Of a stretch of 64,000 nucleotides of DNA, positions 35,359-43,857 are shown in pieces; the first letter of the stretch is position 1; each line of letters starts with the position of its first letter. The position numbers and the translations under genes are program-made. The notes under the pieces are model-generated. The model worked only from the letters and a program-made list of their open reading frames with translations. It was not told where the DNA came from and made no database searches. Source of the DNA: UBA57 sp963577725 (GTDB taxonomy: Archaea; Thermoproteota; Nitrososphaeria; Nitrososphaerales; UBA57); contig JAKZTE010000009.1 in NCBI GenBank assembly GCA_047517285.1, positions 21,366 to 85,365 on the forward strand, given 5' to 3'.

Positions 35359-36582
35359 ATTTTTTACAATATGGTCAAAGATTGATTTAGAGAGTTTTTT
35401 CTTCGTGTTATAAGGAAAGTGAACTGAATCATGATCGCTAGTAAACATAGTCAGTTCATTATAGTCAGAAGCAAAACCTGCGTCTTTTCTAGACACGTCA
35501 TTTACAATAACATAATCGGCACTAGAATCATTGAAGATTTCAGATATGGATTTCGATACAAGGGCAGGATCAGAATCAAATAGTGCTTTAAATGCAATCA
35601 ATTTAGTAGTTGGAGAAATTTTCTTAACAGAATTAATTATTTTAGGATATGCTTCCAATTGGATGTTAAGAGGATTTTTTTCTCGGGATGAGATTTTTTC
35701 TGGAGAGGGGTCAAGTATACGAAAATCAGATGGGGCGGCAGATGCAATGTAAAAGTCATAGTTGTGATTTGATAGTTCGTCTATCGTAATATCCAATAGT
35801 TGTTGGGAAGTAGAGACACGAATAGTTCTTACAGAAGTAGGAGGGATTTCACGTCCGTCTCCGTAAATTAATGTTACATTAGCTCCGCGTTTCTTAGCTT
35901 CGTTTGCAAGTGCTAAACCGGTTTTTCCAGAAGAATTGTTAGTAATTATACGTACTGGATCAATCTTTTCAATTGTAGGTCCGGTGGTGATAAGGATGTT
36001 AGTGTTAGCCAAGTCCTGTGTGAATAATTTAGATAATATTTCGTTAAATATATCGTCAAAGTTAGCCATTTTGGCTTTATTGTTTTCAATAAGTGGAGAA
36101 ACAAATGTCACTCCGTGTTTTTGTAAAAGAGAGATATTATTCTGAAGAATAGGATTATCGTACATCGGTTCATGCATGCCAGATGCAACGACAATAGGGA
36201 CATCAGAACCTAGAGCGACAGTGCAGATTGTAGAAATGGAATCGTCAGAGATTCCCTGTGCAATCTTGCCTATAGTATTGGATGTACAAGGAGCAATTAG
36301 AATTAGATCAACGCTATTATTACCGCCATTTGCAAGTTGGACATGTTCCATTTTACCAGTGAGAGATGTGATTACCTCATTTCCTGTTGCCCAATGCAAT
36401 AATTGTGAGCCAATCAACTTAGAAGCTGAACGGCTGAGAACAGGAATGACGTCAGCTCCGTGTTTAATTAATTCACGGGCAATGCGCGGAGATTCCATAG
36501 ATGAAACACTGCCAGTTATGCACAATAGGATCTTTTTTCCCTCTAGTTCATTGCCTTCGATGGAAGATATGTCAGGTTTCAT
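35350..36582 (-). CDS. coaBC: Bifunctional phosphopantothenoylcysteine decarboxylase / synthetase
   Basis: Two steps of coenzyme A synthesis in one 410-residue protein. The N-terminal flavoprotein half (CoaC, about 1-185) has LCITGSVSSMESPRIARELIKHGADVIPVLSRSA and EHVQLA with the active-site His, plus SGMHEPMYDNP. The C-terminal half (CoaB, about 190-410) begins ILITTGPTIEKIDPVRIITNNSSGKTGLALANEA, the pantothenate-binding dimer signature. It overlaps the convergent membrane gene by 9 bp at the 3' end. Confidence 0.96.
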   Translation of the reverse strand: MKPDISSIEGNELEGKKILLCITGSVSSMESPRIARELIKHGADVIPVLSRSASKLIGSQLLHWATGNEVITSLTGKMEHVQLANGGNNSVDLILIAPCTSNTIGKIAQGISDDSISTICTVALGSDVPIVVASGMHEPMYDNPILQNNISLLQKHGVTFVSPLIENNKAKMANFDDIFNEILSKLFTQDLANTNILITTGPTIEKIDPVRIITNNSSGKTGLALANEAKKRGANVTLIYGDGREIPPTSVRTIRVSTSQQLLDITIDELSNHNYDFYIASAAPSDFRILDPSPEKISSREKNPLNIQLEAYPKIINSVKKISPTTKLIAFKALFDSDPALVSKSISEIFNDSSADYVIVNDVSRKDAGFASDYNELTMFTSDHDSVHFPYNTKKKLSKSIFDHIVKNLT

Positions 36583-36663
36583 AGGGATTATTTAATATAC
36601 AATTATCTAATAAAAAACTAACTTTGTTCATTATTTAAATAGCTAAAAATCGTTCTAAATTTT

Positions 36664-36843
36664 ATGGAAAAGGTGAATAATGAAGACAGACTAAACGCAA
36701 TTGCAGTGGAATTACAGAGTCTATTTAGTGAATTTGAGAATATTTACAAAGGTTCACTTGAAAAAATGAACAAAATGACGGAAGAGATTGATGAAGAATT
36801 ATCATTTGATGAAGAATTATCATCAGATGAAGAGAATGAATAA
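36664..36843 (+). CDS. 59-residue acidic protein of unknown function
   Basis: An ATG frame of 59 residues, MEKVNNEDRLNAIAVELQ..., with a helical N-terminal part and a highly acidic tail containing a short repeat (DEELSFDEELSSDEE). It lies 42 bp upstream of the PDCD5 gene on the same strand and has its own TATA-like AT tract upstream. It has no recognised domain, but good position and coding character. Confidence 0.55.
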   Translation: MEKVNNEDRLNAIAVELQSLFSEFENIYKGSLEKMNKMTEEIDEELSFDEELSSDEENE

Positions 36844-36885
36844 AAACTTAATAACAAATAATCGGTTTGAATATAGGTGTTAAAG

Positions 36886-37173
36886 ATGGCTGAGATAAAC
36901 AACGGTAATGATGGACGCCCTGCAGGCGATGCTCAGCAGAAAGAAGATGCAATGAGAGAACAAATGCTCAAAGTATTATTGACGACTGAGGCAAGAGAAA
37001 GATTGGCAAACATTAGAATGGTTAAACCAGATATTGCAAGATTAATAGAAAATCAAATAATTCAACTGGCATCTTCAGGAAAGGTACAGAAAACGATTAC
37101 AGACGATGAAATTAAAGAATTTTTATCATCATTTCAAAAACCTCAAAAAGATTTCAAAATAAAGTGGGCATAA
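36886..37173 (+). CDS. DNA-binding protein of the PDCD5/TFAR19 family
   Basis: A 95-residue protein: REQMLKVLLTTEARERLANIRMVKPDIARLIENQIIQLASSGKVQKTITDDEIKEFLSSF. This is the conserved archaeal/eukaryotic double-stranded-DNA-binding PDCD5 core. The ATG at 36886 (MAEINNGN) is preferred over the TTG at 36877. It overlaps the L39e gene by one base, in the typical PDCD5-L39e-L31e order. Confidence 0.95.
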   Translation: MAEINNGNDGRPAGDAQQKEDAMREQMLKVLLTTEARERLANIRMVKPDIARLIENQIIQLASSGKVQKTITDDEIKEFLSSFQKPQKDFKIKWA

Positions 37174-37328
37174 TGTCAAAATTAACATCTGGAATTAAAA
37201 AAAGGCTAATGAAGAAAAGAATTCAGAACAGTGCAGTTCCTACATGGGTAGTAGTTAAAACAAAGAGAGGAGTAACGACCAATCCAAAACGTAGACATTG
37301 GAGAAGAACTAAATTGAAGGTGAAATAA
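37173..37328 (+). CDS. rpl39e: Ribosomal protein L39e
   Basis: A 51-residue basic protein that lines the ribosome exit tunnel: MSKLTSGIKKRLMKKRIQNSAVPTWV and NPKRRHWRRTKLKVK, the family signature. It is linked by TAATG overlaps to PDCD5 upstream and L31e downstream, so all three are translated from one message. Confidence 0.97.
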   Translation: MSKLTSGIKKRLMKKRIQNSAVPTWVVVKTKRGVTTNPKRRHWRRTKLKVK

Positions 37329-37771
37329 TGGCCGAAGAATTTGATCGAACTTACAATGTTCCGTTAGGAAGAGCTTGGATATATCCAAAACAAAGACGAA
37401 GTAAACGTGCAGTAAAACTTCTTAGGGAATTTGCAATAAGACATGGTAAATCAGATCAGATAAAGATATCAGAGAAGGTCAGTGAACAGATTTGGGAAAA
37501 CGGAATTAGAAACCCTCCTCGAAAAATAAAAGTCAGATTGATAAAAGATAAAGACGGATTAGTAACTGTCGATACATTAGATTCGGCAAAGAATCAAGTA
37601 AAAGAAGTTGAGAAGAAAGAAGAACAAGTTATTGATGTTAAGCCAGAAATTGAAGTCAAGGATGTTAAAGGGCTTCCTGAAGCAACCGAAGAGACCGTAG
37701 CAGAAACTACGCCTGAAGCAACCGAAGAGACCGTAGCAGAAACTACGCCTGAAGATATTAAACCTGAATAA
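37328..37771 (+). CDS. rpl31e: Ribosomal protein L31e with acidic repetitive tail
   Basis: Residues 1-90 are the large-subunit protein L31e (FDRTYNVPLGRAWIYPKQRRSKRAVKLLREFAIRHGKSDQIKISEKVSEQIWENGIRNPPRKIKVRLIKD). The remaining 55 residues are an acidic Glu/Val/Thr tail containing two exact copies of PEATEETVAETT, encoded by a perfect 36-bp tandem repeat. Usual L31e is 85-120 residues. The eIF6 gene often found next is absent; a convergent gene follows after 1 bp. Confidence 0.94.
   Translation: MAEEFDRTYNVPLGRAWIYPKQRRSKRAVKLLREFAIRHGKSDQIKISEKVSEQIWENGIRNPPRKIKVRLIKDKDGLVTVDTLDSAKNQVKEVEKKEEQVIDVKPEIEVKDVKGLPEATEETVAETTPEATEETVAETTPEDIKPE
37676..37747 (+). repeat. Two 36-bp exact tandem repeats in the L31e tail
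   Basis: The units 37676-37711 and 37712-37747 are identical as read, and a partial third (cctgaaga) follows at 37748. They are in frame and coding. Confidence 0.95.
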
Positions 37772-37772
37772 A

Positions 37773-38771
37773 TTATTCAGAGAGTGTTGGGATTTCTAGA
37801 TTTTCGTCTATGTGATATTCAATATCATCGTCAAGATTATTTCCGCGGAATATAGTAGCAAGCGGATCATAATCATCAAACTTAGTTTGGGTTAAACCAG
37901 ACGAGACTAGTACAGCCATAGTATCAGAATCATTAGTGTTCACATAGCCATGTGAGATTTGAGATTCACCAACTTGTCCTTTGACCATATTGACAGAAGA
38001 AAGAATATCAGTGGTTGAGAGTTTTGGATTACCGTTTAAGAATAATAAAACTCGCGAGATTGAAGAAGGGTTTGTGGTATTCGACAACATCTGCAATGCA
38101 TTTTTCACAGCGATATCGGTATTTTCAGCAAAAGAAGATTCACCGAAACTCAAGATAGAACATTTATCGTCGTCGGTAATTTCCAGTATATTTTCGAGTT
38201 CATTAAAATTATTAGATAGTAAAGAGGAAAGTGATAATGCAATTTTTGAATAGATCAAATCAAAAGCTTCGGAAATAGGTATACGTGGAAGAGATTCTAA
38301 AATTTCATCGTTGTCAATCAGTATTACATTGCTCGAATATTGTTTGAGTTTAGTAAGAGTAGTACCTGCATTAAAATGTCGATGTTTTTCTGATTCATAT
38401 GGCATGGAAAGAACTGGCATGCACTTGATTTCATTATCATTACATATTTTAGCAATAATAGGAGCTAAAGCGGCACAAATCTTTTCTCCTGGATTGCAAG
38501 CCATAACAACACAATCTGCAGAATTAATATGTTGAGAAAGTTCGTCGATTTGGGTTTTGCATAGCGAACGAATCATAGGAATAGAAATACTGCCGCCAAC
38601 TTTCATGTCGACTTTAAGAGATAGGCCTTTAGAAGATTGGGGAATATCTTCTAAAGATGAGCTAATATAAACAGAATTAAAATCGGATTTTTTTTCAAAA
38701 TTAGATAGTATTCGACAGCCTGCATTTCCAATGCCAATAATAAAGATAGAGCTGGTATTTCCGGAATTCAT
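37773..38771 (-). CDS. Divergent FtsZ/tubulin-like protein lacking the GTP-binding signature
   Basis: A 332-residue protein aligned by eye with FtsZ: SSIFIIGIGNAGCRILSNF at the N-terminus matches the GVGGxGxN strand, and SADCVVMACNPGEKICAALAPIIAKIC sits where FtsZ has the GGGTGTG tubulin signature followed by AAPVIA. The signature Gly-rich loop is replaced by NPGEKIC, so GTP binding should be altered or lost. NAGTTLTKLKQYSSNVILIDNDEIL matches the next FtsZ segment. The ATG at 38771 fits the FtsZ N-terminus; an ATG at 38981 would add 70 unrelated residues running into the divergent promoter. Related thaumarchaeal FtsZ-like proteins are not the main division machine, which is Cdv. Confidence 0.72.
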   Translation of the reverse strand: MNSGNTSSIFIIGIGNAGCRILSNFEKKSDFNSVYISSSLEDIPQSSKGLSLKVDMKVGGSISIPMIRSLCKTQIDELSQHINSADCVVMACNPGEKICAALAPIIAKICNDNEIKCMPVLSMPYESEKHRHFNAGTTLTKLKQYSSNVILIDNDEILESLPRIPISEAFDLIYSKIALSLSSLLSNNFNELENILEITDDDKCSILSFGESSFAENTDIAVKNALQMLSNTTNPSSISRVLLFLNGNPKLSTTDILSSVNMVKGQVGESQISHGYVNTNDSDTMAVLVSSGLTQTKFDDYDPLATIFRGNNLDDDIEYHIDENLEIPTLSE

Positions 38772-38889
38772 CAATTCTAATAGGTAGAAAAGACGTATAT
38801 TTGTTAATAATTGATTATTTTTACCATTTATGAAATAAAATTGACCGTATTTTATAGAATCAAGAAAAAAGATAAATCTATTGAGAATC

Positions 38890-40674
38890 ATGGTTTTTTG
38901 TAAGTTGAAGTCACTAATTATAATCATATCTATATTAATATTCATTGCAGGACTGCAGATTTCCAATGTTTTTGTGGACATGCCTGAAGCCCATGCATCA
39001 AGTCATATTGAGTCAGTATTGACAAGCGGAATAACAATTAATGAATTAGGAGTAGTGGTCATCAATTATAATTTAAAACTAAGTAATTCTGGACAAACAG
39101 AAGAGTCGTTAAATAACGACATAGTAATACACCTGCCATTAGAATTTAAGAACAAGATAGACGGTCATAGAATTAATTCGTCGGCCACTAATCCAGAATT
39201 AACAATATCAAGTAACGCGAAGAATACAATATTATCGGTAAAAACAAATAGCGAATTTAAAATTTCGCCTAACAAGGAATCTTATGTTAATATTGAACTA
39301 ATATTAACAGACATATTAAAAAGTACAGAAAGACCTGGTCTTTACTTTGCAGAGATTCCAGTTGTTACGACATCAAACATTCACATAGATAGAGAGATTG
39401 TTGAAATAAGAGTTCCAAATTCAGCCCCTTTCTACAACATATCAGATTATACGATAAAGGGTATTCCGTTTAGTAGAAGTCAACAAATGAATTGGGAAAT
39501 AGCAAGAGTGGAATTTCTAAATGTAACAAGTAATGATTATAGAGATGCGAATGTAATGGTATTAGCAAATCCAGGAATAAAGGCATTCAGCATAATAAAG
39601 GTAGACAGTTTCCTTAGAGAAATTTATATTTCTAAACAAGGAGATGTCATGATTAGGGAAAGAATAGAAATCAGAAATGCAGAAGATGGAATGGAACTGC
39701 ACAAGATTGGATTAGATTTGGTAGGACCTGAAAGAGATGATCTCAATGTACCGAAAATAAGAGAAGTGACATCAGTATCTGACAGAGAGCCGGTATTAAT
39801 AGATACAATGGACATAACATTAGAAAACACTCCAGCAAACAGATTAGATTTGAAAAAATTAACAAGGCATGTTTTATCAACGAATAGATCATTGATTTTG
39901 AATTACGAATACAGATTAGATGAAGAATTGATTAATGTAAACGCAAATTCAATCTCAGCAGACATTCCAACACAACGTACCCTGAACACCATAGCAAAAG
40001 AATACAGAATAGTAATTATCGAGTCTAATTCATTTCAGATATCAACTGAATCGCCAATGGAACTGAACTTGGGTCCTAATGAACAATTAGAGAACATGAA
40101 TATCACATTAAGCTATACGCCAGGATTAGCGTGGGCAAGTAATCAATCATTTCCGATAGGTTCGATAATATTCGTCTTAGCACTGCTTGGAATGATGACG
40201 CAAGTAGAGAAGAAGAAGAAGGAAGAAGGAATTGAAGTAGAGAATGAAATTGATGTAAAAATGCGAGAATTGGTAGTATTCTATGGAGAAAGAATGTCAT
40301 TATTGAGAAACATACTAGAGAGAATAGAAAAAATAGACAAAAAAGATATTAGGAAAAATCAAATCGAGAACGTTAAAAACGAAGTCAATGCAATAAGAAT
40401 AAGAAATTCAGCAAAACTCGTGGAATTACGTAAAGATATAACCAGTTTAAGGTCATCTCAAAAAGAATTATTCACCAATTTAAACAAAGAGGAGCAATTA
40501 CTAGAAAGAGACATTTTCCAGATAATACAGCTATATGAACAGTATAGATTGAATAGAATAAACGTCAATGATATGGAGGATAAATTAGGCGAATACAGAA
40601 AGGATGTACTGAAAAAGATCAATGGAATAATCGCCATAATACAAGCAAACATGGATATATTGAAACAGAAGTAA
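38890..40674 (+). CDS. Type I membrane protein with a ribophorin I-like segment and cytosolic coiled coil
   Basis: A 594-residue protein with a signal peptide (about residues 5-25, LKSLIIIISILIFIAGLQIS), a beta-rich outside domain (about 35-415), one membrane helix (about 420-440, FPIGSIIFVLALLGMM), and a long charged coiled coil inside (about 445-594). The stretch LREIYISKQGDVMIRERIEI plus RNAED near 235-262 resembles the ribophorin I/Ost1 pattern REIxxSxxGNxxxEExYxxxNxG. That is suggestive only. ATG 38890 is used; a TTG start at 38881 is possible. It is divergent from the FtsZ-like gene. Confidence 0.6.
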   Translation: MVFCKLKSLIIIISILIFIAGLQISNVFVDMPEAHASSHIESVLTSGITINELGVVVINYNLKLSNSGQTEESLNNDIVIHLPLEFKNKIDGHRINSSATNPELTISSNAKNTILSVKTNSEFKISPNKESYVNIELILTDILKSTERPGLYFAEIPVVTTSNIHIDREIVEIRVPNSAPFYNISDYTIKGIPFSRSQQMNWEIARVEFLNVTSNDYRDANVMVLANPGIKAFSIIKVDSFLREIYISKQGDVMIRERIEIRNAEDGMELHKIGLDLVGPERDDLNVPKIREVTSVSDREPVLIDTMDITLENTPANRLDLKKLTRHVLSTNRSLILNYEYRLDEELINVNANSISADIPTQRTLNTIAKEYRIVIIESNSFQISTESPMELNLGPNEQLENMNITLSYTPGLAWASNQSFPIGSIIFVLALLGMMTQVEKKKKEEGIEVENEIDVKMRELVVFYGERMSLLRNILERIEKIDKKDIRKNQIENVKNEVNAIRIRNSAKLVELRKDITSLRSSQKELFTNLNKEEQLLERDIFQIIQLYEQYRLNRINVNDMEDKLGEYRKDVLKKINGIIAIIQANMDILKQK

Positions 40675-40713
40675 ACCGTTTTATAAAATAATCGACTAAT
40701 ATATTATATTAAA

Positions 40714-40941
40714 ATGTCATTGGCATACGTCTTAATTAATGCAGAAATTGGAAAAGAGAAATTATGTTATAATGAAGTTAAACAATTAGGCAGTGTCAAA
40801 GAGGTTTATATTTTGTATGGATTTTACGACATAATTGCAATAGTAGAATCATCAAATATAAATAAAGTAAACAATGCATTAAAAAATATCAGGCAAAATG
40901 AAAATGTGATGACAACAGAAACTATGCCAATAATAGAATAA
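40714..40941 (+). CDS. Stand-alone Lrp/AsnC ligand-binding (RAM) domain
   Basis: A 75-residue RAM domain without DNA-binding part: AYVLINAEIGKEK, SVKEVYILYGFYDIIAIVES, IRQNENVMTTETMPIIE. Such SARP-like proteins bind small effectors, often amino acids, and modulate Lrp proteins or enzymes. It precedes tiaS by 14 bp. Confidence 0.93.
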   Translation: MSLAYVLINAEIGKEKLCYNEVKQLGSVKEVYILYGFYDIIAIVESSNINKVNNALKNIRQNENVMTTETMPIIE

Positions 40942-40955
40942 TTGCTGGATTTACA

Positions 40956-42269
40956 TTGAAAACTATTCACTTAGGACTAGACGACACAGATTCAGATGAA
41001 GGAATGTGTACTACATATCTAATAACATTAATTTTAGAAAGAATAATGAAAGAAAATATAGAATTATTAGATTATCCAAATTTAATTAGATTAAATCCTA
41101 ACATTCCATGGAGAACTAGAGGAAATGCGTCTTTATGTTTAAGATTAAAGACAGATAATCCCGATAAGATATTCAAAATAGCAAAGAGAATCATGATAAA
41201 GAATTCAAAAAGTAGGAATTCGGGGCTGGTAATGCTATGCGGGAAAAAAATACCAGAGAAAATAGTCCAATTCTCACAGAAATGTCTAAGTGAAGAGATA
41301 AAAATGAATGAGATGAAAAAATTAGTCATAAATGAGAATATATCATATTTTGGTCAAGGTACAAAAAGAGGATTAATTGGTGCATTAGCAGGCATAGGTA
41401 ATACGCTGAACAGGGACCATACGTATGAATTAATTGGTTACAGAAGAAAGATAACAGGAGAAAGAGGAGTCAGTCTAGAATCATTAATAGAAATCGATAA
41501 GAAAAAAGAATATTCAATGTTTAGCAATATAGATTATAATAATTATAGAGTATTAGTTACGCCTCATGGGAAAGATCCAATATTATTTGCATTGAGGGGA
41601 AATAGTCCAAGGCATTTGTACAAAGCAATGTCAGAATTAAAATTATATGAAGATGTAGAACGATTTATCGTATTTAGATCCAATCAGGGAACAAATGAAC
41701 ATTTGAAGAATGTATTAGATTCGTCAAATTTGAGAACGTATGATTCTGGATACATAGTTGGAGAGATTGTAATGAAACCAATCGTGATAAGGGGGGGTCA
41801 TGTATTTATCAAATTACAAAATCAGGAAGAGGAGATCAATTGTGCAGTATATGCGCCAACGATTACACTTAAAAAAATAGCAAGAAATCTAGAAAAAGGA
41901 GACATAATCGAAGTAGGAGGAGGCATAAGTAGGAAATCAAAAGAACATGGCAGGATATTAAATGTAGAATATATAAAAATAATTAAATTATGGAAGAAAA
42001 TTATTAAAAAAAATCCACTGTGTAAGAAATGTAATAAATCAATGAAATCTAAAGGAAGAAATAACGCATACAAATGTATAAAATGTGGTTCAGAATCAAA
42101 TACAATTAGAGAAGTAAAAAGAAATCGAGGCATTCAGAATGGATTATACTTACCTGTGCCATCGGCTCAGAGGCATTTAATTAAACCAATAGAGAGGTAC
42201 GGGAATGAAAAACATAAGAATATTAAAAAATTAGGAGGGAATTGGTTTAGGGTATTTGAGTATGAATAA
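40956..42269 (+). CDS. tiaS: tRNA(Ile2) 2-agmatinylcytidine synthetase
   Basis: Modifies C34 of tRNA-Ile(CAU) to agmatidine so that it decodes AUA. The 437 residues begin HLGLDDTDSDEGMCTTYL (TCKD kinase-like domain), with RLNPNIPWRTRGNASL and RGLIGALAGIGN, an OB fold near 270-340 and a C-terminal zinc ribbon (CKKC and CIKC near 350-375). TTG at 40956 is the start. It overlaps the EamA gene by 14 bp. It implies a tRNA-Ile2 gene elsewhere in the genome. Confidence 0.96.
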   Translation: MKTIHLGLDDTDSDEGMCTTYLITLILERIMKENIELLDYPNLIRLNPNIPWRTRGNASLCLRLKTDNPDKIFKIAKRIMIKNSKSRNSGLVMLCGKKIPEKIVQFSQKCLSEEIKMNEMKKLVINENISYFGQGTKRGLIGALAGIGNTLNRDHTYELIGYRRKITGERGVSLESLIEIDKKKEYSMFSNIDYNNYRVLVTPHGKDPILFALRGNSPRHLYKAMSELKLYEDVERFIVFRSNQGTNEHLKNVLDSSNLRTYDSGYIVGEIVMKPIVIRGGHVFIKLQNQEEEINCAVYAPTITLKKIARNLEKGDIIEVGGGISRKSKEHGRILNVEYIKIIKLWKKIIKKNPLCKKCNKSMKSKGRNNAYKCIKCGSESNTIREVKRNRGIQNGLYLPVPSAQRHLIKPIERYGNEKHKNIKKLGGNWFRVFEYE

Positions 42270-43143
42270 TAGATTTGGGATAAATGTAGACGCCAGAACA
42301 TTTGGAATAATTGAGATAATTATTGCAACTTTGATTTGGGGATCGTTAGGGGTAATGATCAGGAATATTGACATGGATCCTTTCTCAATAGTAGCATATA
42401 GATCACTAATAGCTCTGCCAGTAATGATGTTATTATTTGTAAAGAATAGAGAAAGATTAGATAAAAATTACAAATTATTAATACTATCAAGCATTGCAAT
42501 TGCAATGGCGTGGTCTGCGCATTTCTTTGCATTCAAATTAACTACAATTGCAAACACAGTAGTATTACTATACACAGGTCCAATTTATGTAGCAATTTTA
42601 TCCCCATTACTCTTAAAAGAAGTAAGAGAGAGAAAAACAAACATTTGTTTAATTTTATCAATAGCAGGAATGTTCCTGATGTATAATCAAGGATTAGGTG
42701 ATGAATTAAACGACAGAGGTCTAATGCTAGGGGCAATATCAGGAATATTATTTGCATTTGTAATAATTTCTACAAAGAAATTGAGCAAAGATTATTCAAG
42801 CATTACAATAGTAACAATGCAGTTATTTTTTTCGGTAATAATTTTATCGCCGGCGCTATTTGTTGAACAGCAAGAGTTAATCAGCAATCTGCCATTACTT
42901 TTAGTTCTAGGTCTAGTTCATACAGCCGTGGCAGAATTTCTGTATATTGACGGACTCATAAGAGTAAGTACGCAAAGGTCTTCTACAATATCGTACATTG
43001 AACCTGCAAGTGCAATAATATATGCAATAATTTTATTGAATGAAGTTCCAAAAGGATTAGAAGTAGTTGGAATTTCATTAATTGCAGCTGCAAATATAAT
43101 ATTAAATGTAAATCTAGAGGACATAAAGAAAATAATAAAGAAA

Positions 43144-43146
<3 letters not shown>
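42256..43146 (+). CDS. EamA/DMT family transporter
   Basis: A 296-residue protein with ten membrane helices in two EamA repeats; IATLIWGSLGVMIRNI opens the first and LISNLPLLLVLGLVHTAVAEFLYIDGL lies in the second, and EPASAIIYAIILLNEVPKGLEVVGISLIAAA is the typical second-repeat end. It exports small metabolites such as amino acids or nucleosides. The start (TTG 42256 or ATG 42262) overlaps tiaS. Its TAG stop overlaps the last three bases of the tRNA-iMet on the other strand. Confidence 0.92.
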
Positions 43147-43248
<102 letters not shown>

Positions 43249-43310
43249 AAATAATTATAAAATGAAGGTGGTTATTAACCTATTTAAAAAATAATTAGTT
43301 AGTCGTAGAA

Positions 43311-43823
43311 TTATTCGTTTTCTTCAGTTTGGATATCGTGAATTTTCAATTCTAAAGCCGCTTTTAGTTTTGTATTATCTAATAATTTCAGAAATTGTTC
43401 ACAAACCTCGCATTTGAAACTCACCTCTATGGCTTTATCAAACTCATATTTCATACAAGACGGGTTTCCGCAGTGATAAAATTCATGCTCAGCTTCATAA
43501 TTAAGGCGTTGAGTAAGCCTAGTTATAGCTTTACTCTTCTGAGATTCTACAAAAGGTTCTACTTGATCACGCTGTGCTTTCCACCGATATACAAACCAGC
43601 CTCTTTTTGTATCACGAACACGAATTCCAGTAATTAATGAACGGCCAAATAGATCATAGAGGCATTTTCTAACGAGATTAATTTTTAGTTCAGTTAATTC
43701 AGCGATTTCTTCGTCAGTAGTATTTTCATGGCTCAATAATGATTTAGAGACTCGTACGTAGTCATCGCCACCGATAAGCCCAGAGACTTTAACAAAAGAA
43801 TCTTCGAATTTTTTTTTAGTCAA
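43311..43823 (-). CDS. tfe: Transcription factor E, alpha subunit
   Basis: A 170-residue TFIIE-alpha homologue that helps RNA polymerase open promoters. Residues 1-90 are a winged helix (TDEEIAELTELKINLVRKCLYDLFGRSLI; RGWFVYRWKAQ), then a linker helix, and a zinc ribbon with CGNPSC and CEVC near 118-142. Standard length. Confidence 0.96.
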   Translation of the reverse strand: MTKKKFEDSFVKVSGLIGGDDYVRVSKSLLSHENTTDEEIAELTELKINLVRKCLYDLFGRSLITGIRVRDTKRGWFVYRWKAQRDQVEPFVESQKSKAITRLTQRLNYEAEHEFYHCGNPSCMKYEFDKAIEVSFKCEVCEQFLKLLDNTKLKAALELKIHDIQTEENE

Positions 43824-43857
43824 TTCTCCTATTATGCATATTCATTAGATTAAACCT

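Noticed and set aside
37676..37760. Possible CRISPR or minisatellite
   Set aside because: Only two units without spacers, in frame and coding in the L31e tail.
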